Shown here one piece after another: positions 1-8,249 of a stretch of DNA of 64,000 nt. The stretch is from positions 1-64,000 of the forward strand of contig NZ_JBHLWI010000022.1 of the NCBI RefSeq assembly GCF_042432905.1. Reading direction: 5' to 3'. Positions within the stretch are counted from its first letter, which is position 1. Each line of letters begins with the position of its first letter. Under the pieces are notes generated by a model, which saw nothing but the letters and a program-made list of their open reading frames with translations, was not told where the DNA came from and did no database searches. The position numbers and the translations under genes are program-made. Origin of the DNA: Fontibacter flavus. Lineage in GTDB: Bacteria > Bacteroidota > Bacteroidia > Cytophagales > Cyclobacteriaceae.

Positions 1-126
1 AATCGCTTCCAAAATAGAATATTCAAGAAGAAACCAGGTATTCAAGCGGAAATTCAGAGCTAAACTGAAATACTCAATGAATTACAAATCTATTTAATCA
101 CATTCCTTAACTTAACGGCATTAAAT

Positions 127-1278
127 CTACAATTTAAATTTGATAATTACAGGATTATCATCCTCTTCAATTCTTGCCATATCTATATGATTCAAAATAG
201 GATGCTCGGAAATAGCTTTGGATTTTGAATGATAATCATATAAAAATCCAGGAGTTATAAAGGAATAAAAATGGCTCGAATCATTGAATATAATATTTGG
301 GAAAAGCCCATTCGTCTGACCTATTGATACAAACTCTTTACGGTCAAGATCAAACAAGGCATGAAAAAGATTACTTTCACTACCCCCCAGAAAATGAAAA
401 TACAAGTGGTTTTGTGTCTCGCGAATATTCGAAATAAACTTATTGTAAGGAGAAAATATCAACTCCATTTCATTTCCGTAAAAATTTTCTAACATGGAGC
501 GAGGCAAATTATTTTCTTCAAAAGGAAAATCAAATTTTTTGAAAACTCCATTTTTATTGAATCCAAATATTTCATTACTCCCTAGAATAGGGGATAAATT
601 AAATTCATTTGGATTCCCTGTAGGATATATCCTCTGATCTCCTAAAATCCCATACTCTTTCGGGATAAAATAGTCTATTTCATCCCCATTTTTTTTGATA
701 AAGTGGAACAAGTAATTCTTGTTTTCAGGTAAATCAATCTGATTTGTAGGAAGATTTGTCCACAAAAAATAAACCTCATCAATTTTTGCAAAATACCTGA
801 AATTCTGGTCTGCTTCCATTTCAGAAAGGTCAATTGTACCCAAATAAGAAAAATCTTCTAAACTGTAAGATTTGATTTTTCGATAATCCAAAATTTCAAT
901 TATCCCTGCTTCAAAATCGATCAAAAAATCACTTGCGTCTAAATATTGATCAGGACCGGGTCCGTTGTTGTCTAAAAACCCCAGGGTATTCCCAGTGTCA
1001 TCAAACAAAAATACTTTTAAAAGCTTTTTGTCCAGAACGGCAATTTTCTTGCCATCTTCTGAAATAAAGACTTTGTCAACTGATGTAATCAAGTAGTCAT
1101 CACTTGTATTCAAGTAAAAAACATCTTCCACTCTTAGACTTTCGGGCCAATCAAATTTATTGTCCTCATCAAAACCAATTGAAAATATCATGTTATTACC
1201 TTCAACTTTTGAATCCACTTTACATTGTAAAAAAAGGATAGGTAAAAGGATTGATAAAATTATCCGATAGACTTTCAT
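127..1278 (-). CDS. Predicted lipoprotein, six-bladed beta-propeller type
   Basis: A 383-residue exported protein. Residues 1-19 form a short basic and hydrophobic signal ending in a lipobox (LFLQC, lipidated Cys19), so it is probably membrane anchored and faces the periplasm or cell surface. The rest is rich in short beta-strand/turn units such as FDDTGNTLGFLDNNGPGPDQY, in the style of Bacteroidota six-bladed propeller (TolB-like, BF3164/DUF5128/DUF4221-type) lipoproteins. Three proteins of the same style lie at 25045-28583. A 67-residue secreted peptide is encoded just upstream on the same strand (1376-1579), so the pair may be one unit. The ligand and role are unknown. The lipoprotein call is firm; the exact Pfam family is inference. 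Confidence 0.75.
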   Translation of the reverse strand: MKVYRIILSILLPILFLQCKVDSKVEGNNMIFSIGFDEDNKFDWPESLRVEDVFYLNTSDDYLITSVDKVFISEDGKKIAVLDKKLLKVFLFDDTGNTLGFLDNNGPGPDQYLDASDFLIDFEAGIIEILDYRKIKSYSLEDFSYLGTIDLSEMEADQNFRYFAKIDEVYFLWTNLPTNQIDLPENKNYLFHFIKKNGDEIDYFIPKEYGILGDQRIYPTGNPNEFNLSPILGSNEIFGFNKNGVFKKFDFPFEENNLPRSMLENFYGNEMELIFSPYNKFISNIRETQNHLYFHFLGGSESNLFHALFDLDRKEFVSIGQTNGLFPNIIFNDSSHFYSFITPGFLYDYHSKSKAISEHPILNHIDMARIEEDDNPVIIKFKL

Positions 1279-1325
1279 CTCTATTTTACTTCATCTAGAA
1301 AACATAAAATTAACAACAAGAAAAA

Positions 1326-1352
1326 TCAGACCCAGAAAATTACTGAGTCTGA
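1326..1352 (-). terminator. Stem-loop between peptide gene and propeller gene
   Basis: The inverted repeat TCAGAC...GTCTGA, with inner CAG/CTG pairs, lies between the peptide gene and the propeller lipoprotein. On the minus strand it is followed by a T-rich stretch. It probably terminates part of the peptide transcript and leaves read-through into the lipoprotein gene. Confidence 0.5.
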
Positions 1353-1375
1353 AAAATAATTGAACCAAATTATTT

Positions 1376-1579
1376 CTAATCTAAACCACAAAAACCAGGG
1401 CCGTAGTTACAAACATTAATAACATCCTTTGATCCATCTGCATAGAAAATAACATCAACTCTATCCAAGATGTATGTTGGTCCTCCTCCAGGAGGAAGTG
1501 ATGCGTATTGTGCACTTGATTGAATCACTGGCAATGTCATCACCAAAACCAAGAATAATGATTTAAGAAAATTTTTCAT
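1376..1579 (-). CDS. Small secreted peptide with two C-terminal cysteines
   Basis: 67 residues. A clear signal peptide (MKNFLKSLFLVLVM...) has a likely cut after SSA or SSAQ near residue 23-24, leaving a mature chain of about 43 residues. The mature part has a proline/glycine patch (LPPGGGP) and ends in CNYGPGFCGLD, with two cysteines six residues apart that could form a disulfide loop. No enzyme domain is visible. It precedes a propeller lipoprotein on the same strand. That arrangement recalls the NVEALA-family peptides that sit beside BF3164-like propeller lipoproteins in Bacteroidota, but the NVEALA motif itself is absent here. Function is unknown; coding status is supported by the signal peptide, ATG start and neighbour. 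Confidence 0.65.
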   Translation of the reverse strand: MKNFLKSLFLVLVMTLPVIQSSAQYASLPPGGGPTYILDRVDVIFYADGSKDVINVCNYGPGFCGLD

Positions 1580-1819
1580 GTTAAAATAAAATTATTTGAT
1601 AATCTTTTTTTGCAAAATGCAGCGCATGATCACATTCCCTAAAAAGTAATTCTTCCGGAAAAACTTTAACTTTTCAAACTAAAATTACCCTCCCCCGAAA
1701 TTAAAAAACAAGTTTTCATTAAGTTATTTTTGGACAACTTACTGACATGCATCACAATAGTCTTAGACAAACAGCTGTAACCAATCAAAAATCAACCTAA
1801 TTAAACAAGAAAAAATATT

Positions 1820-1846
1820 TTACGTATATTTATAAAAACATTACGT
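1820..1846 (+). promoter_or_regulatory. Direct repeat TTACGT before antitoxin gene
   Basis: TTACGT occurs at 1820-1825 and again at 1841-1846, exactly 21 bases apart (two helical turns) and just ahead of the antitoxin ATG at 1849. The first copy is part of the palindrome TACGTA. The spacing fits a cooperative operator for the ribbon-helix-helix antitoxin encoded downstream, as such antitoxins commonly repress their own operons. The role is inferred. Confidence 0.35.
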
Positions 1847-1848
1847 TC

Positions 1849-2097
1849 ATGTCTAAGAAACTCACCCTTAATGTCGATGAAACAATAATCGAAAAGGCTA
1901 AAGCATATGCCCAACAGACGGGAAGAAGTCTTTCCGGCTTGGTAGAGAATTATTTAAGAGATTTAGTTGCCCTTGAGCAACCAAACAGTCTTATCGATGA
2001 TAAAATCGCTCAACTCTCTGGGAAAATAAAACTTCCTGCAGATTTCGATGAAGAAGAAGCATTAAGGTCATTCCTTGAAGAAAAGCATTTAAAATGA
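1849..2097 (+). CDS. DUF6364-like ribbon-helix-helix antitoxin
   Basis: 82 residues. Residues 3-40 read as a ribbon-helix-helix DNA-binding unit: a strand (KLTLNVDETI), a helix, a GRSLS turn and a second helix. The C-terminal tail (about 45-82) is acidic and would bind and block the toxin. The gene overlaps the following PIN-domain gene by four bases (ATGA at 2094-2097), the usual arrangement of a translationally coupled antitoxin-toxin pair. It resembles DUF6364 family antitoxins common in Bacteroidota. It probably represses its own promoter through the repeats at 1820-1846. Confidence 0.8.
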   Translation: MSKKLTLNVDETIIEKAKAYAQQTGRSLSGLVENYLRDLVALEQPNSLIDDKIAQLSGKIKLPADFDEEEALRSFLEEKHLK

Positions 2098-2513
2098 AAG
2101 TATTTTTTGACACGAATATCCTGATTGATTTTTTAAGTGACAGAGGGGCCTTTACCAAATATGCTACCATCTTATTCCAGTTAGCCAGTAAAAAGAAAAT
2201 AAGCATATACACATCTTCACACGCAATTGCAACAACCTACTACATATTAAAAAAATACACTGATGATAAATCACTAAGAAGAAAATTACTTGATTTGATG
2301 GATCTCTTGGAGGTTTTGGATGTGACCAAATCCCAAGTAAAAAAAGCTTTAACTTCAGATAGAGCCGATTTTGAAGATGGCATACAGCTTTATAATGCGG
2401 AATCCATATCAGGAATGGCCTACATTGTCACCAGGAATCTGAGGAATTTTAGGGATGCCTCAATCCCTGCAATGGCACCGGAAGAAATGGTCGCTATGAT
2501 CGAAAGAAAATAG
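2094..2513 (+). CDS. PIN-domain ribonuclease toxin (VapC-like)
   Basis: 139 residues forming a complete PIN domain. The N-terminal strand carries the first metal-binding Asp (FFDTN, Asp6). A second acidic cluster lies in DRADFEDGIQ (Asp92, Glu94, Asp95), followed by a late strand and ITRNLRNF-type segment typical of VapC proteins. PIN toxins are Mg-dependent RNases that cut tRNA or rRNA and halt translation until held by their antitoxin. The start overlaps the antitoxin stop by four bases, so both are made from one mRNA. No truncation or lost acidic residue is seen, so it looks active. The RNA target cannot be predicted from sequence. Confidence 0.85.
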   Translation: MKVFFDTNILIDFLSDRGAFTKYATILFQLASKKKISIYTSSHAIATTYYILKKYTDDKSLRRKLLDLMDLLEVLDVTKSQVKKALTSDRADFEDGIQLYNAESISGMAYIVTRNLRNFRDASIPAMAPEEMVAMIERK

Positions 2514-2527
2514 CTACAGGGATTTCT

Positions 2528-2985
2528 TATTGCCTTTGCGCCTTTGCGTTCACCCTCCACCTTTGTAGCCATTCCACCAAAAAAACTTCGTGCCTCCGTG
2601 CCTTTGTGGCTAAACCAGTCACCATTCCAAAAAACTTTGCGCCTTTGTGGCCAAATCAAAAAACCCTTGCGTCTTTGCGCCTTTGCGTGCACCCTACATC
2701 TTTGTGACCAATTCAACAAAAGAACCTTTGTGTCTCCGTGCCTTTGTGGCCAAACTACCAATAAAACTTCGCGCCTTTGCGCCTTTGCGTGCACCCTCCA
2801 CCTTTGTGTCCAAACCACCAAACAACTTTGTGCCTCCGTGCCTTTGTGGCTAAACCCGTTACTATTCCAAAAAAACCCTCGCGCCTTTGCGCCTTTGCGT
2901 GCACCCTACATCTTTGTGACCAACTCAACAAAAGGACCTTTGTGTCTCCGTGCCTTTGTGGCCAAACCAGCAAAAACACTTATTT
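2528..2985. repeat. Higher-order tandem repeat of CTTTGCGCC-type units
   Basis: The whole 479-base space between the toxin gene and sbcD is an imperfect array. Two alternating subunits recur. One is built on GCCTTTGCGCCTTTGCGTG followed by CACCCT and an ACCA-rich spacer. The other is built on GTGCCTCCGTGCCTTTGTGG. The marker ACCCT falls at 2552, 2691, 2793 and 2903. Copies 2552 and 2793 match each other best, as do 2691 and 2903, so the array is two copies of a dimer with periods of 241 and 212 bases. The 29-base difference is one extra CTTTGCGCCTTTGTGGCC block near 2637-2665. Open frames across it (KAQRR-like peptides) are spurious translations of the repeat. Confidence 0.9.
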
Positions 2986-2992
2986 TTAAAAC

Positions 2993-4210
2993 ATGAAAAT
3001 ACTCCATACCGCAGACTGGCATTTAGGCAAAAGGTTACAGGAATACTCCAGATTGGAGGAACAAAAGGAAGTCCTCCAGGAAATCGTGGATCTCGCCGAA
3101 AAGGAACAAGTAGACCTAATCCTTCTGGCAGGGGATATTTTTGACAGCTTCAACCCCAATCATGAAGCGGTTGAACTCCTGTACAAAACCCTCAAAAAAC
3201 TATCCAATAACGGCCAAAGACCCATCATCGCCATCTCAGGCAACCATGACTCCACCCAGTTTATCGAAGCCCCAGACCCATTGGCCAGGGAAATGGGCAT
3301 TTTTTTCTACAGTAAATATGACAGTCTAATTCCAACTGGCCAACTTGACAATGGCATACAAATCATCAACAGCGAGCCGGGTTTTGTGGAATTGAAAGTT
3401 CCCAAATATGAGTTCCCCGTAAGAATACTTTTGGCACCCTATGCCAACGAACTCCTGCTCAAAACCTATCTGGGTGAAGGGGACCGGGAACAGGAATTCC
3501 GGGATTTAATGGCCAAACAATGGGCTAGACTCGCCGACAAATACTGCGATGACCAAGGTGTCAATTTATTTATTGGGCATTTCTTTTTTGTCAAAGAGGG
3601 GGAAACACCTGAAGCAGAACCCGAATCCGAAAGACCAATTCTCCATGTAGGTGGTACACAGGCCCTTTTTACCCATAATATTCCTTCCCAAATTCAATAT
3701 GCGGCCTTGGGCCACCTGCACCGCTACCACGCTGTAGCCAAGGAACCTTTTCCTATTGTCTATTCTTCCTCTCCCCTTTCCTATTCATTTAGCGAGGCCG
3801 AACAGGAAAAGCAGGTGGTAATAGCTGAAACTATTCCTGGAAATGCTGTGAACTATAAGCCAATCCCCTTGAAAAAAGGAAGACCTCTTTACCGTAAAAC
3901 TTTCCAAGATCTGGAAACCGCCCTCGGATGGTTGGAGAAAAATCCTTATTGCTTTGTTGAGTTGACCTACGTCACCGAACATGCCATCGATGCCTCTACC
4001 AGAAAAGCCCTAATGAAAGCCCATGACGGCATTGTCAACCTGATCCCTCAGATCAAAAACCCTCAAGGACAGGAAAGCCTGAGCCTAAAAGTTGAGGACT
4101 TGGAAAAGGACATGCTCAGCCTGTTTAAGATGTATTACCAAAGTGAAAGAGGATTGGAACCCAACAAAGAGTTACTCGACCTCTTCAAAGAAGTCATTAG
4201 TCAGGAATAA
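2993..4210 (+). CDS. sbcD: DNA double-strand break nuclease subunit SbcD (Mre11 family)
   Basis: 405 residues. This is the Mn-dependent phosphoesterase of the SbcCD complex, which trims blocked DNA ends and cuts hairpins and palindromes. All metallophosphatase motifs are present in order: DWH (residues 8-10), GD (47-48), GNHD (83-86), GH in IGHFFF, and GHLH in ALGHLHRYH. A capping domain follows, and the C-terminal helices likely contact the SbcC coiled coil. The ATG lies directly after the tandem repeat and no earlier start is plausible. Its partner sbcC is downstream on the same strand but separated by 219 bases holding another repeat, rather than overlapping as in many genomes. Confidence 0.95.
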   Translation: MKILHTADWHLGKRLQEYSRLEEQKEVLQEIVDLAEKEQVDLILLAGDIFDSFNPNHEAVELLYKTLKKLSNNGQRPIIAISGNHDSTQFIEAPDPLAREMGIFFYSKYDSLIPTGQLDNGIQIINSEPGFVELKVPKYEFPVRILLAPYANELLLKTYLGEGDREQEFRDLMAKQWARLADKYCDDQGVNLFIGHFFFVKEGETPEAEPESERPILHVGGTQALFTHNIPSQIQYAALGHLHRYHAVAKEPFPIVYSSSPLSYSFSEAEQEKQVVIAETIPGNAVNYKPIPLKKGRPLYRKTFQDLETALGWLEKNPYCFVELTYVTEHAIDASTRKALMKAHDGIVNLIPQIKNPQGQESLSLKVEDLEKDMLSLFKMYYQSERGLEPNKELLDLFKEVISQE

Positions 4211-4242
4211 GTCCTCTGCGGACACCAAAATCTGACCTAAAA

Positions 4243-4371
4243 ATAGATATTGATGGATATTTGATATTGATGGATATTAGTTAACGGGAACATCTGATCT
4301 GGATTTACCAAGTTCCAAAAGTAAGGCGGGCCTAAAAACAATATCCTAATATCTCAATATCTATTAATATC
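4243..4371. repeat. AT-rich direct and inverted repeats between sbcD and sbcC
   Basis: The 16-base unit GATATTGATGGATATT occurs at 4246-4261 and 4263-4278. About 60 bases later the sequence turns to the opposite sense, with repeated AATATC(C/T) words at 4341-4371, an imperfect inverted partner of the first block. The pair could form a cruciform or a long RNA hairpin. The rest of the 219-base spacer shows no open frame of note. Confidence 0.7.
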
Positions 4372-4429
4372 TGTCTCAAAAAATCAAAAACCATCAAAAT
4401 CATCAACCTGATTTTTAAAAAGATAAACA

Positions 4430-7400
4430 ATGATCCCTCTCAAACTCGAAATAGAAGGCTTATATTCTTATAAAGAAAAACAACTCATCGACTTTACCCA
4501 GCTAACCGCTGCTGGGCTATTCGGTATTTTTGGAGCTGTAGGGAGCGGAAAGTCCTCCATCCTGGAAGCCATTCTCTTAGCCCTTTACGGCAGTACCGAA
4601 CGGCTTTCTGACCGTGGCGAAAAAAACAGCATGCTCAACCTCCAATCGGAAGCCTTACTGATCTCATTTGAATTCTTATCCGGCAAAAACAATTCACAGA
4701 CTTTCATCGCCCGCTACTCAGCTAAGAGAAATCCCAAGAATTTTGAGGATGTCAAACCTGCCGAACATACTTTTTACAAAAAAGCAGGGAGTCAACTGGA
4801 GCCCATTTCCGAGCGTGCAGAGGAAATTTTGGGAATGAAAAAGGAACATTTCAAGCAAACGGTAATCATCCCTCAAGGTAAATTCAGGGAGTTCATTGAC
4901 CTGACCCCAGGTCCAAGAGCCGAGATGATGAAAGAATTGTTTGGATTAGAACGCTTCGACCTGGCAGCTAAAACGGGTTCCCTCTTGAAAGCCAGCAGGG
5001 AAGAAAAAATCAGATTAGAAACCCAATTACAGGCCTTAGAGGAAATCAGTGTAGACCTTTTGAAAGAAAAAGAGGTTTTCTTAGCAGAGACTCAAAAAGC
5101 TGCCCTTGAACAGAAATCAGGCCTTGAAGAAGTAGAAACCCATTACAAGAATCAGGAGGTTTTGAAGGACAAACACAGGGAGTGGCAGAACTTCCAAAGC
5201 GAATGGCACAAATTGGAAGCCAAACGACCTGAAATCGAAAACAAGAAGTCAGAGTGGAAAGATTTTCTAAAGGCCAAAACCTATTTGAAGCCTGTATGGG
5301 AGCAACTGCAGGACCAGATAAAAGATGCGGAAAAATTTGAGGTCAGCATCAAAAACTGTCAAAACTTCAAATTGACTTATGCTGAGGAGATTGAAAAGCA
5401 TGAAAATGAACTTCAAGAACTAAAGGAAAAAGCTGAACAAAAATCAGTCCGGGAAGCCAAAATCCGTGACCTACAAAAAGTCATCGAAATTAAAGGACTT
5501 CAGATGGAACTTCAATACTTGGAAAAATCTAAAGAGACGCTAGAACCAGCAGTAAGCAACAGACGAAATGTGCTTCAGCAGATTACCCAAAAAATTCAAG
5601 CCTTGGAACAAACTCTGGAAAACTTGGGCACAACCGACAGTTCCTTACTTGCTGAGTGGAAAAGCAAGGCTAAGGAATGGAGGCAAGAGGTAGTTCAAGT
5701 CCAGAAAAAGCAGGTGGAAAAAACTGCTTTTTTAGCTGAAATGTCAAATTTGGAAGTAAAAACGCGTGCACTTTTAGAGGCTTTACCAAAAAGTTATAGT
5801 GACTTTGAGAATGCACTGATCGGACACAAAAAACAATTACAAGTCTTAGAGGAAGAAAAAGAAAAGCTTAGCCAAAAGTCCGGGCTTTCTGCACATGTAC
5901 ATTTACTCGAGGAAGGGAAAGCCTGCCCCCTTTGTGGATCATTTTCCCATCCGGCCCCCCTTCAGGCTGAAAAAGAAAATAAGATTTTGATCAAGGCTCA
6001 ATTGGAAATCAAAAACCTCAGGGATCAAATTGAGCAACTTCAAAACCAAGGACAAAAGTTCAGGGAATACAACATTCACCTCCACAATTTAAGGAACCAA
6101 AAAGATAAATTGGCAGAAGAGATGGAGCTATCAGAAAACCATCTTGATCAGCTCAAGCGGCATCTTGCCCTCCAAGGTATTTCCTCTCAGGAAGAACTTT
6201 CCGACAAAATTTCCCAAGCGGATGCTGCCTACCACAAAAAAGAAGAAACACTAAGTCAATTGAAGATACTTAGAGCTAAGTGGGAGTCAGAAAGAATATT
6301 GTTGGAAGAAGAGGAAAATAAATTTAGGGCTGCGGAACAGGAATTGATCAGCATTCGCTCAAAAGTCTTGTCCAAGAAAGAAGAAATAAAAGATCAGGTT
6401 TTTAGCCAGGGATTTTATACCAAAGCAAAAGAGGAAATACAGCTGACCATTCATAAAGTAGAACAGGACATTCAGGAAACTGCCTTCAAACTGGAAGGTA
6501 AGCTTAAAGTTTTGCAGGAAACCCGAACCAAAGAGGCTACCAACCTGGCCAACTTGAAAACCTATCAGCAGAATCTGGAAAGCTGTTTAGCAAAAACCAA
6601 AGAACTGGAATTAAATTTTAATAAGCTGAAGATTGAGCATGGATTTCCCGATGAGCATGCCTTGATTGCGCTTTTCAACCATTCCTTGGATGCTGATAAG
6701 GTGGATGCAGAAATCAGGCAATTTGAAGACAGAAGCCTTTTGGTCAAAAGCAAAATAAAAGACTTGGAAGCCTTAAAAGGGGTAACTGAATTTAAAGAAC
6801 AAGAATTTATCAAAATTCAAGAAACACTTAAGGAGCAAAAAATTCAGTTTGCCGAAATCCAAAAAACTCAGGCCCTATTGGAACAGGAAATCAAAAGCGT
6901 CCAAACAAAAATCAATGAAAAACAGATCTTGCTCAAAGCTTTTGGCCAAGTGGAAAATAGAGAAAGCAACCTTAAAGAACTAGATAGACTCTTCAAAGGA
7001 AGTGGATTTGTCAAGTATGTCAGTTCGATATACCTTAAGGAACTGTGCAATACAGCTAATACCCGATTCATGAAACTGACCAAAAACAGCCTAAGTCTGG
7101 AGATCGACGACAACAATACCTTCTGGGTAATTGATTACCTCAATGGTGGCAAAAAGCGCCTCCTCAAAACCCTTTCGGGTGGACAGACTTTTCAAGCCTC
7201 ATTGTGCCTAGCTCTGGCTTTGGCAGAAAAGGTCAAGACCCTGAACCAGGCAGATCAATCATTCTTCTTCTTGGATGAAGGTTTCGGAGCTTTGGACAAA
7301 AACTCACTCCGAGTTGTCTTCGAAACCCTTAAATCACTAAGGCACGAAAATCGTATTGTTGGCATCATTTCCCATGTAGAAGAACTCCAACAGGAAATCG

Positions 7401-7462
7401 TTGTATATGCGCAAGTGGAGTTGGATCAGGAAAAAGGCTCACAGGTTTCTTACTCATTTTAA
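4430..7462 (+). CDS. sbcC: DNA repair ATPase subunit SbcC (Rad50/SMC-like)
   Basis: 1010 residues with the split ABC ATPase layout of SbcC/Rad50. The N-terminal Walker A GAVGSGKSS is at residues 35-43, and the Q-loop segment is IIPQGKFREF. Two long coiled coils rich in K, E, L and Q flank a zinc hook CPLC (Cys499, Cys502). The C-terminal lobe has the signature LSGGQ (915-919) and Walker B with D-loop (FFFLDEGFGALD). The two hooks join dimers through one Zn ion, and ATP binding controls access of DNA to SbcD. Length and all motifs are normal, so the complex should work. It is transcribed in the same direction as sbcD. Confidence 0.95.
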   Translation: MIPLKLEIEGLYSYKEKQLIDFTQLTAAGLFGIFGAVGSGKSSILEAILLALYGSTERLSDRGEKNSMLNLQSEALLISFEFLSGKNNSQTFIARYSAKRNPKNFEDVKPAEHTFYKKAGSQLEPISERAEEILGMKKEHFKQTVIIPQGKFREFIDLTPGPRAEMMKELFGLERFDLAAKTGSLLKASREEKIRLETQLQALEEISVDLLKEKEVFLAETQKAALEQKSGLEEVETHYKNQEVLKDKHREWQNFQSEWHKLEAKRPEIENKKSEWKDFLKAKTYLKPVWEQLQDQIKDAEKFEVSIKNCQNFKLTYAEEIEKHENELQELKEKAEQKSVREAKIRDLQKVIEIKGLQMELQYLEKSKETLEPAVSNRRNVLQQITQKIQALEQTLENLGTTDSSLLAEWKSKAKEWRQEVVQVQKKQVEKTAFLAEMSNLEVKTRALLEALPKSYSDFENALIGHKKQLQVLEEEKEKLSQKSGLSAHVHLLEEGKACPLCGSFSHPAPLQAEKENKILIKAQLEIKNLRDQIEQLQNQGQKFREYNIHLHNLRNQKDKLAEEMELSENHLDQLKRHLALQGISSQEELSDKISQADAAYHKKEETLSQLKILRAKWESERILLEEEENKFRAAEQELISIRSKVLSKKEEIKDQVFSQGFYTKAKEEIQLTIHKVEQDIQETAFKLEGKLKVLQETRTKEATNLANLKTYQQNLESCLAKTKELELNFNKLKIEHGFPDEHALIALFNHSLDADKVDAEIRQFEDRSLLVKSKIKDLEALKGVTEFKEQEFIKIQETLKEQKIQFAEIQKTQALLEQEIKSVQTKINEKQILLKAFGQVENRESNLKELDRLFKGSGFVKYVSSIYLKELCNTANTRFMKLTKNSLSLEIDDNNTFWVIDYLNGGKKRLLKTLSGGQTFQASLCLALALAEKVKTLNQADQSFFFLDEGFGALDKNSLRVVFETLKSLRHENRIVGIISHVEELQQEIVVYAQVELDQEKGSQVSYSF

Positions 7463-7521
7463 AAAATGTCGCTGATTAAAACATGAAAGAAACACCGTCC
7501 AAAAACATCTTAAAAAAGTAA

Positions 7522-7547
7522 AGCCCGAAACCTGTTGGTTTCGGGCT
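7522..7547. terminator. Bidirectional terminator between sbcC and esterase gene
   Basis: A perfect 11-bp stem, AGCCCGAAACC / GGTTTCGGGCT, has a TGTT loop. The A-rich left flank gives a T-run on the minus strand, so it best terminates the convergent minus-strand esterase operon and may also stop sbcC. Confidence 0.8.
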
Positions 7548-7637
7548 GAGTTGGTTTAGCTTTCAATAAATATTTTTCAGAATTCCTGTTTCAACAATTG
7601 TACCAAATTTGGCCTATTGAAGAAAAGGAATTTAAAA

Positions 7638-8249
7638 TCACGACAATATATTTTGATTGACCCATTCTAATTCTTCCTGTCGAATAGTATGGTACGTATC
7701 TGGAAATATCAAGGTTTTCATTTTTGCTCCCATCTTTTCAAGTTGATCTGCAGATGCTTCAATCCTTGACAAAGGAACATGCATATCCTGATGACTAGAA
7801 CCTATGAAAACAGGAGTTCCTTCAAAATTTCCTTTATACTTTGATGGATTTAAATGCTCTCCTATCAATCCCCCTGTAAATGCAATAACCCCTCCCCATC
7901 TTTGGGCATTTTGGGCAGCATATTCCAAAGAGAGGCAAGCTCCTTGGGAAAAGCCAATGAAATATATCTGCTCGGAAGCAAACCCTTTTGACTTTACATC
8001 AGATACAATACCGTCTATGGTTTGTAAGGATTTGGAAAATGATGGCTCATTGTTCTTATCCGGCGCCATAAAACTGTATGGATACCAGGTATTTCCTGGC
8101 GCCTGCGGTGCCACTAATGCAAAACCTTCCAATTGAAGATAATCCGAAAGTTCAAGGATGCTTTGTGTGGTAGCGCCTCTTCCATGAACCATGATGGCTA
8201 CCTTTTTGGCTTCATTGAGCGGTTTTCCTTTGAACACAATCTCAGGCAT
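7638..8249 (-). CDS. Alpha/beta hydrolase, MhqD-like carboxylesterase/phospholipase family
   Basis: About 203 residues. Serine hydrolase with the nucleophile elbow GFSQGA (Ser101 from this start), a late Asp in SSHQDMHVP and the His in DTYHTI, plus an early oxyanion segment MVHGRGA. It belongs to the phospholipase/carboxylesterase group that includes B. subtilis MhqD. The upstream ring-cleaving dioxygenase gene stops at 8242, so this start overlaps it by 8 bases. An ATG at 8261 would add four residues and overlap by 20. The pair dioxygenase-hydrolase plus a MarR regulator nearby mirrors the mhqOD-type response to quinones and other electrophiles. Substrate is inferred, not shown. Confidence 0.8.
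   Translation of the reverse strand: MPEIVFKGKPLNEAKKVAIMVHGRGATTQSILELSDYLQLEGFALVAPQAPGNTWYPYSFMAPDKNNEPSFSKSLQTIDGIVSDVKSKGFASEQIYFIGFSQGACLSLEYAAQNAQRWGGVIAFTGGLIGEHLNPSKYKGNFEGTPVFIGSSHQDMHVPLSRIEASADQLEKMGAKMKTLIFPDTYHTIRQEELEWVNQNILS

Noticed and set aside
2..97. Open frame of 31 codons from the left edge ending in TAA, basic in composition
   Set aside because: Could be the tail of a gene starting outside the window, but another frame is also open for 20 codons and no family motif is visible, so coding status cannot be decided.
2420..2996. Several long overlapping open frames on both strands (KAQRR, CLRAFVA-type peptides)
   Set aside because: They are translations of the tandem repeat in different frames; the repeat lacks stop codons and has no start signals or codon bias.
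4430..7462. Possible SMC protein rather than SbcC
   Set aside because: The hook is CPLC (zinc hook), length is 1010 and sbcD is beside it, all of which fit SbcC.
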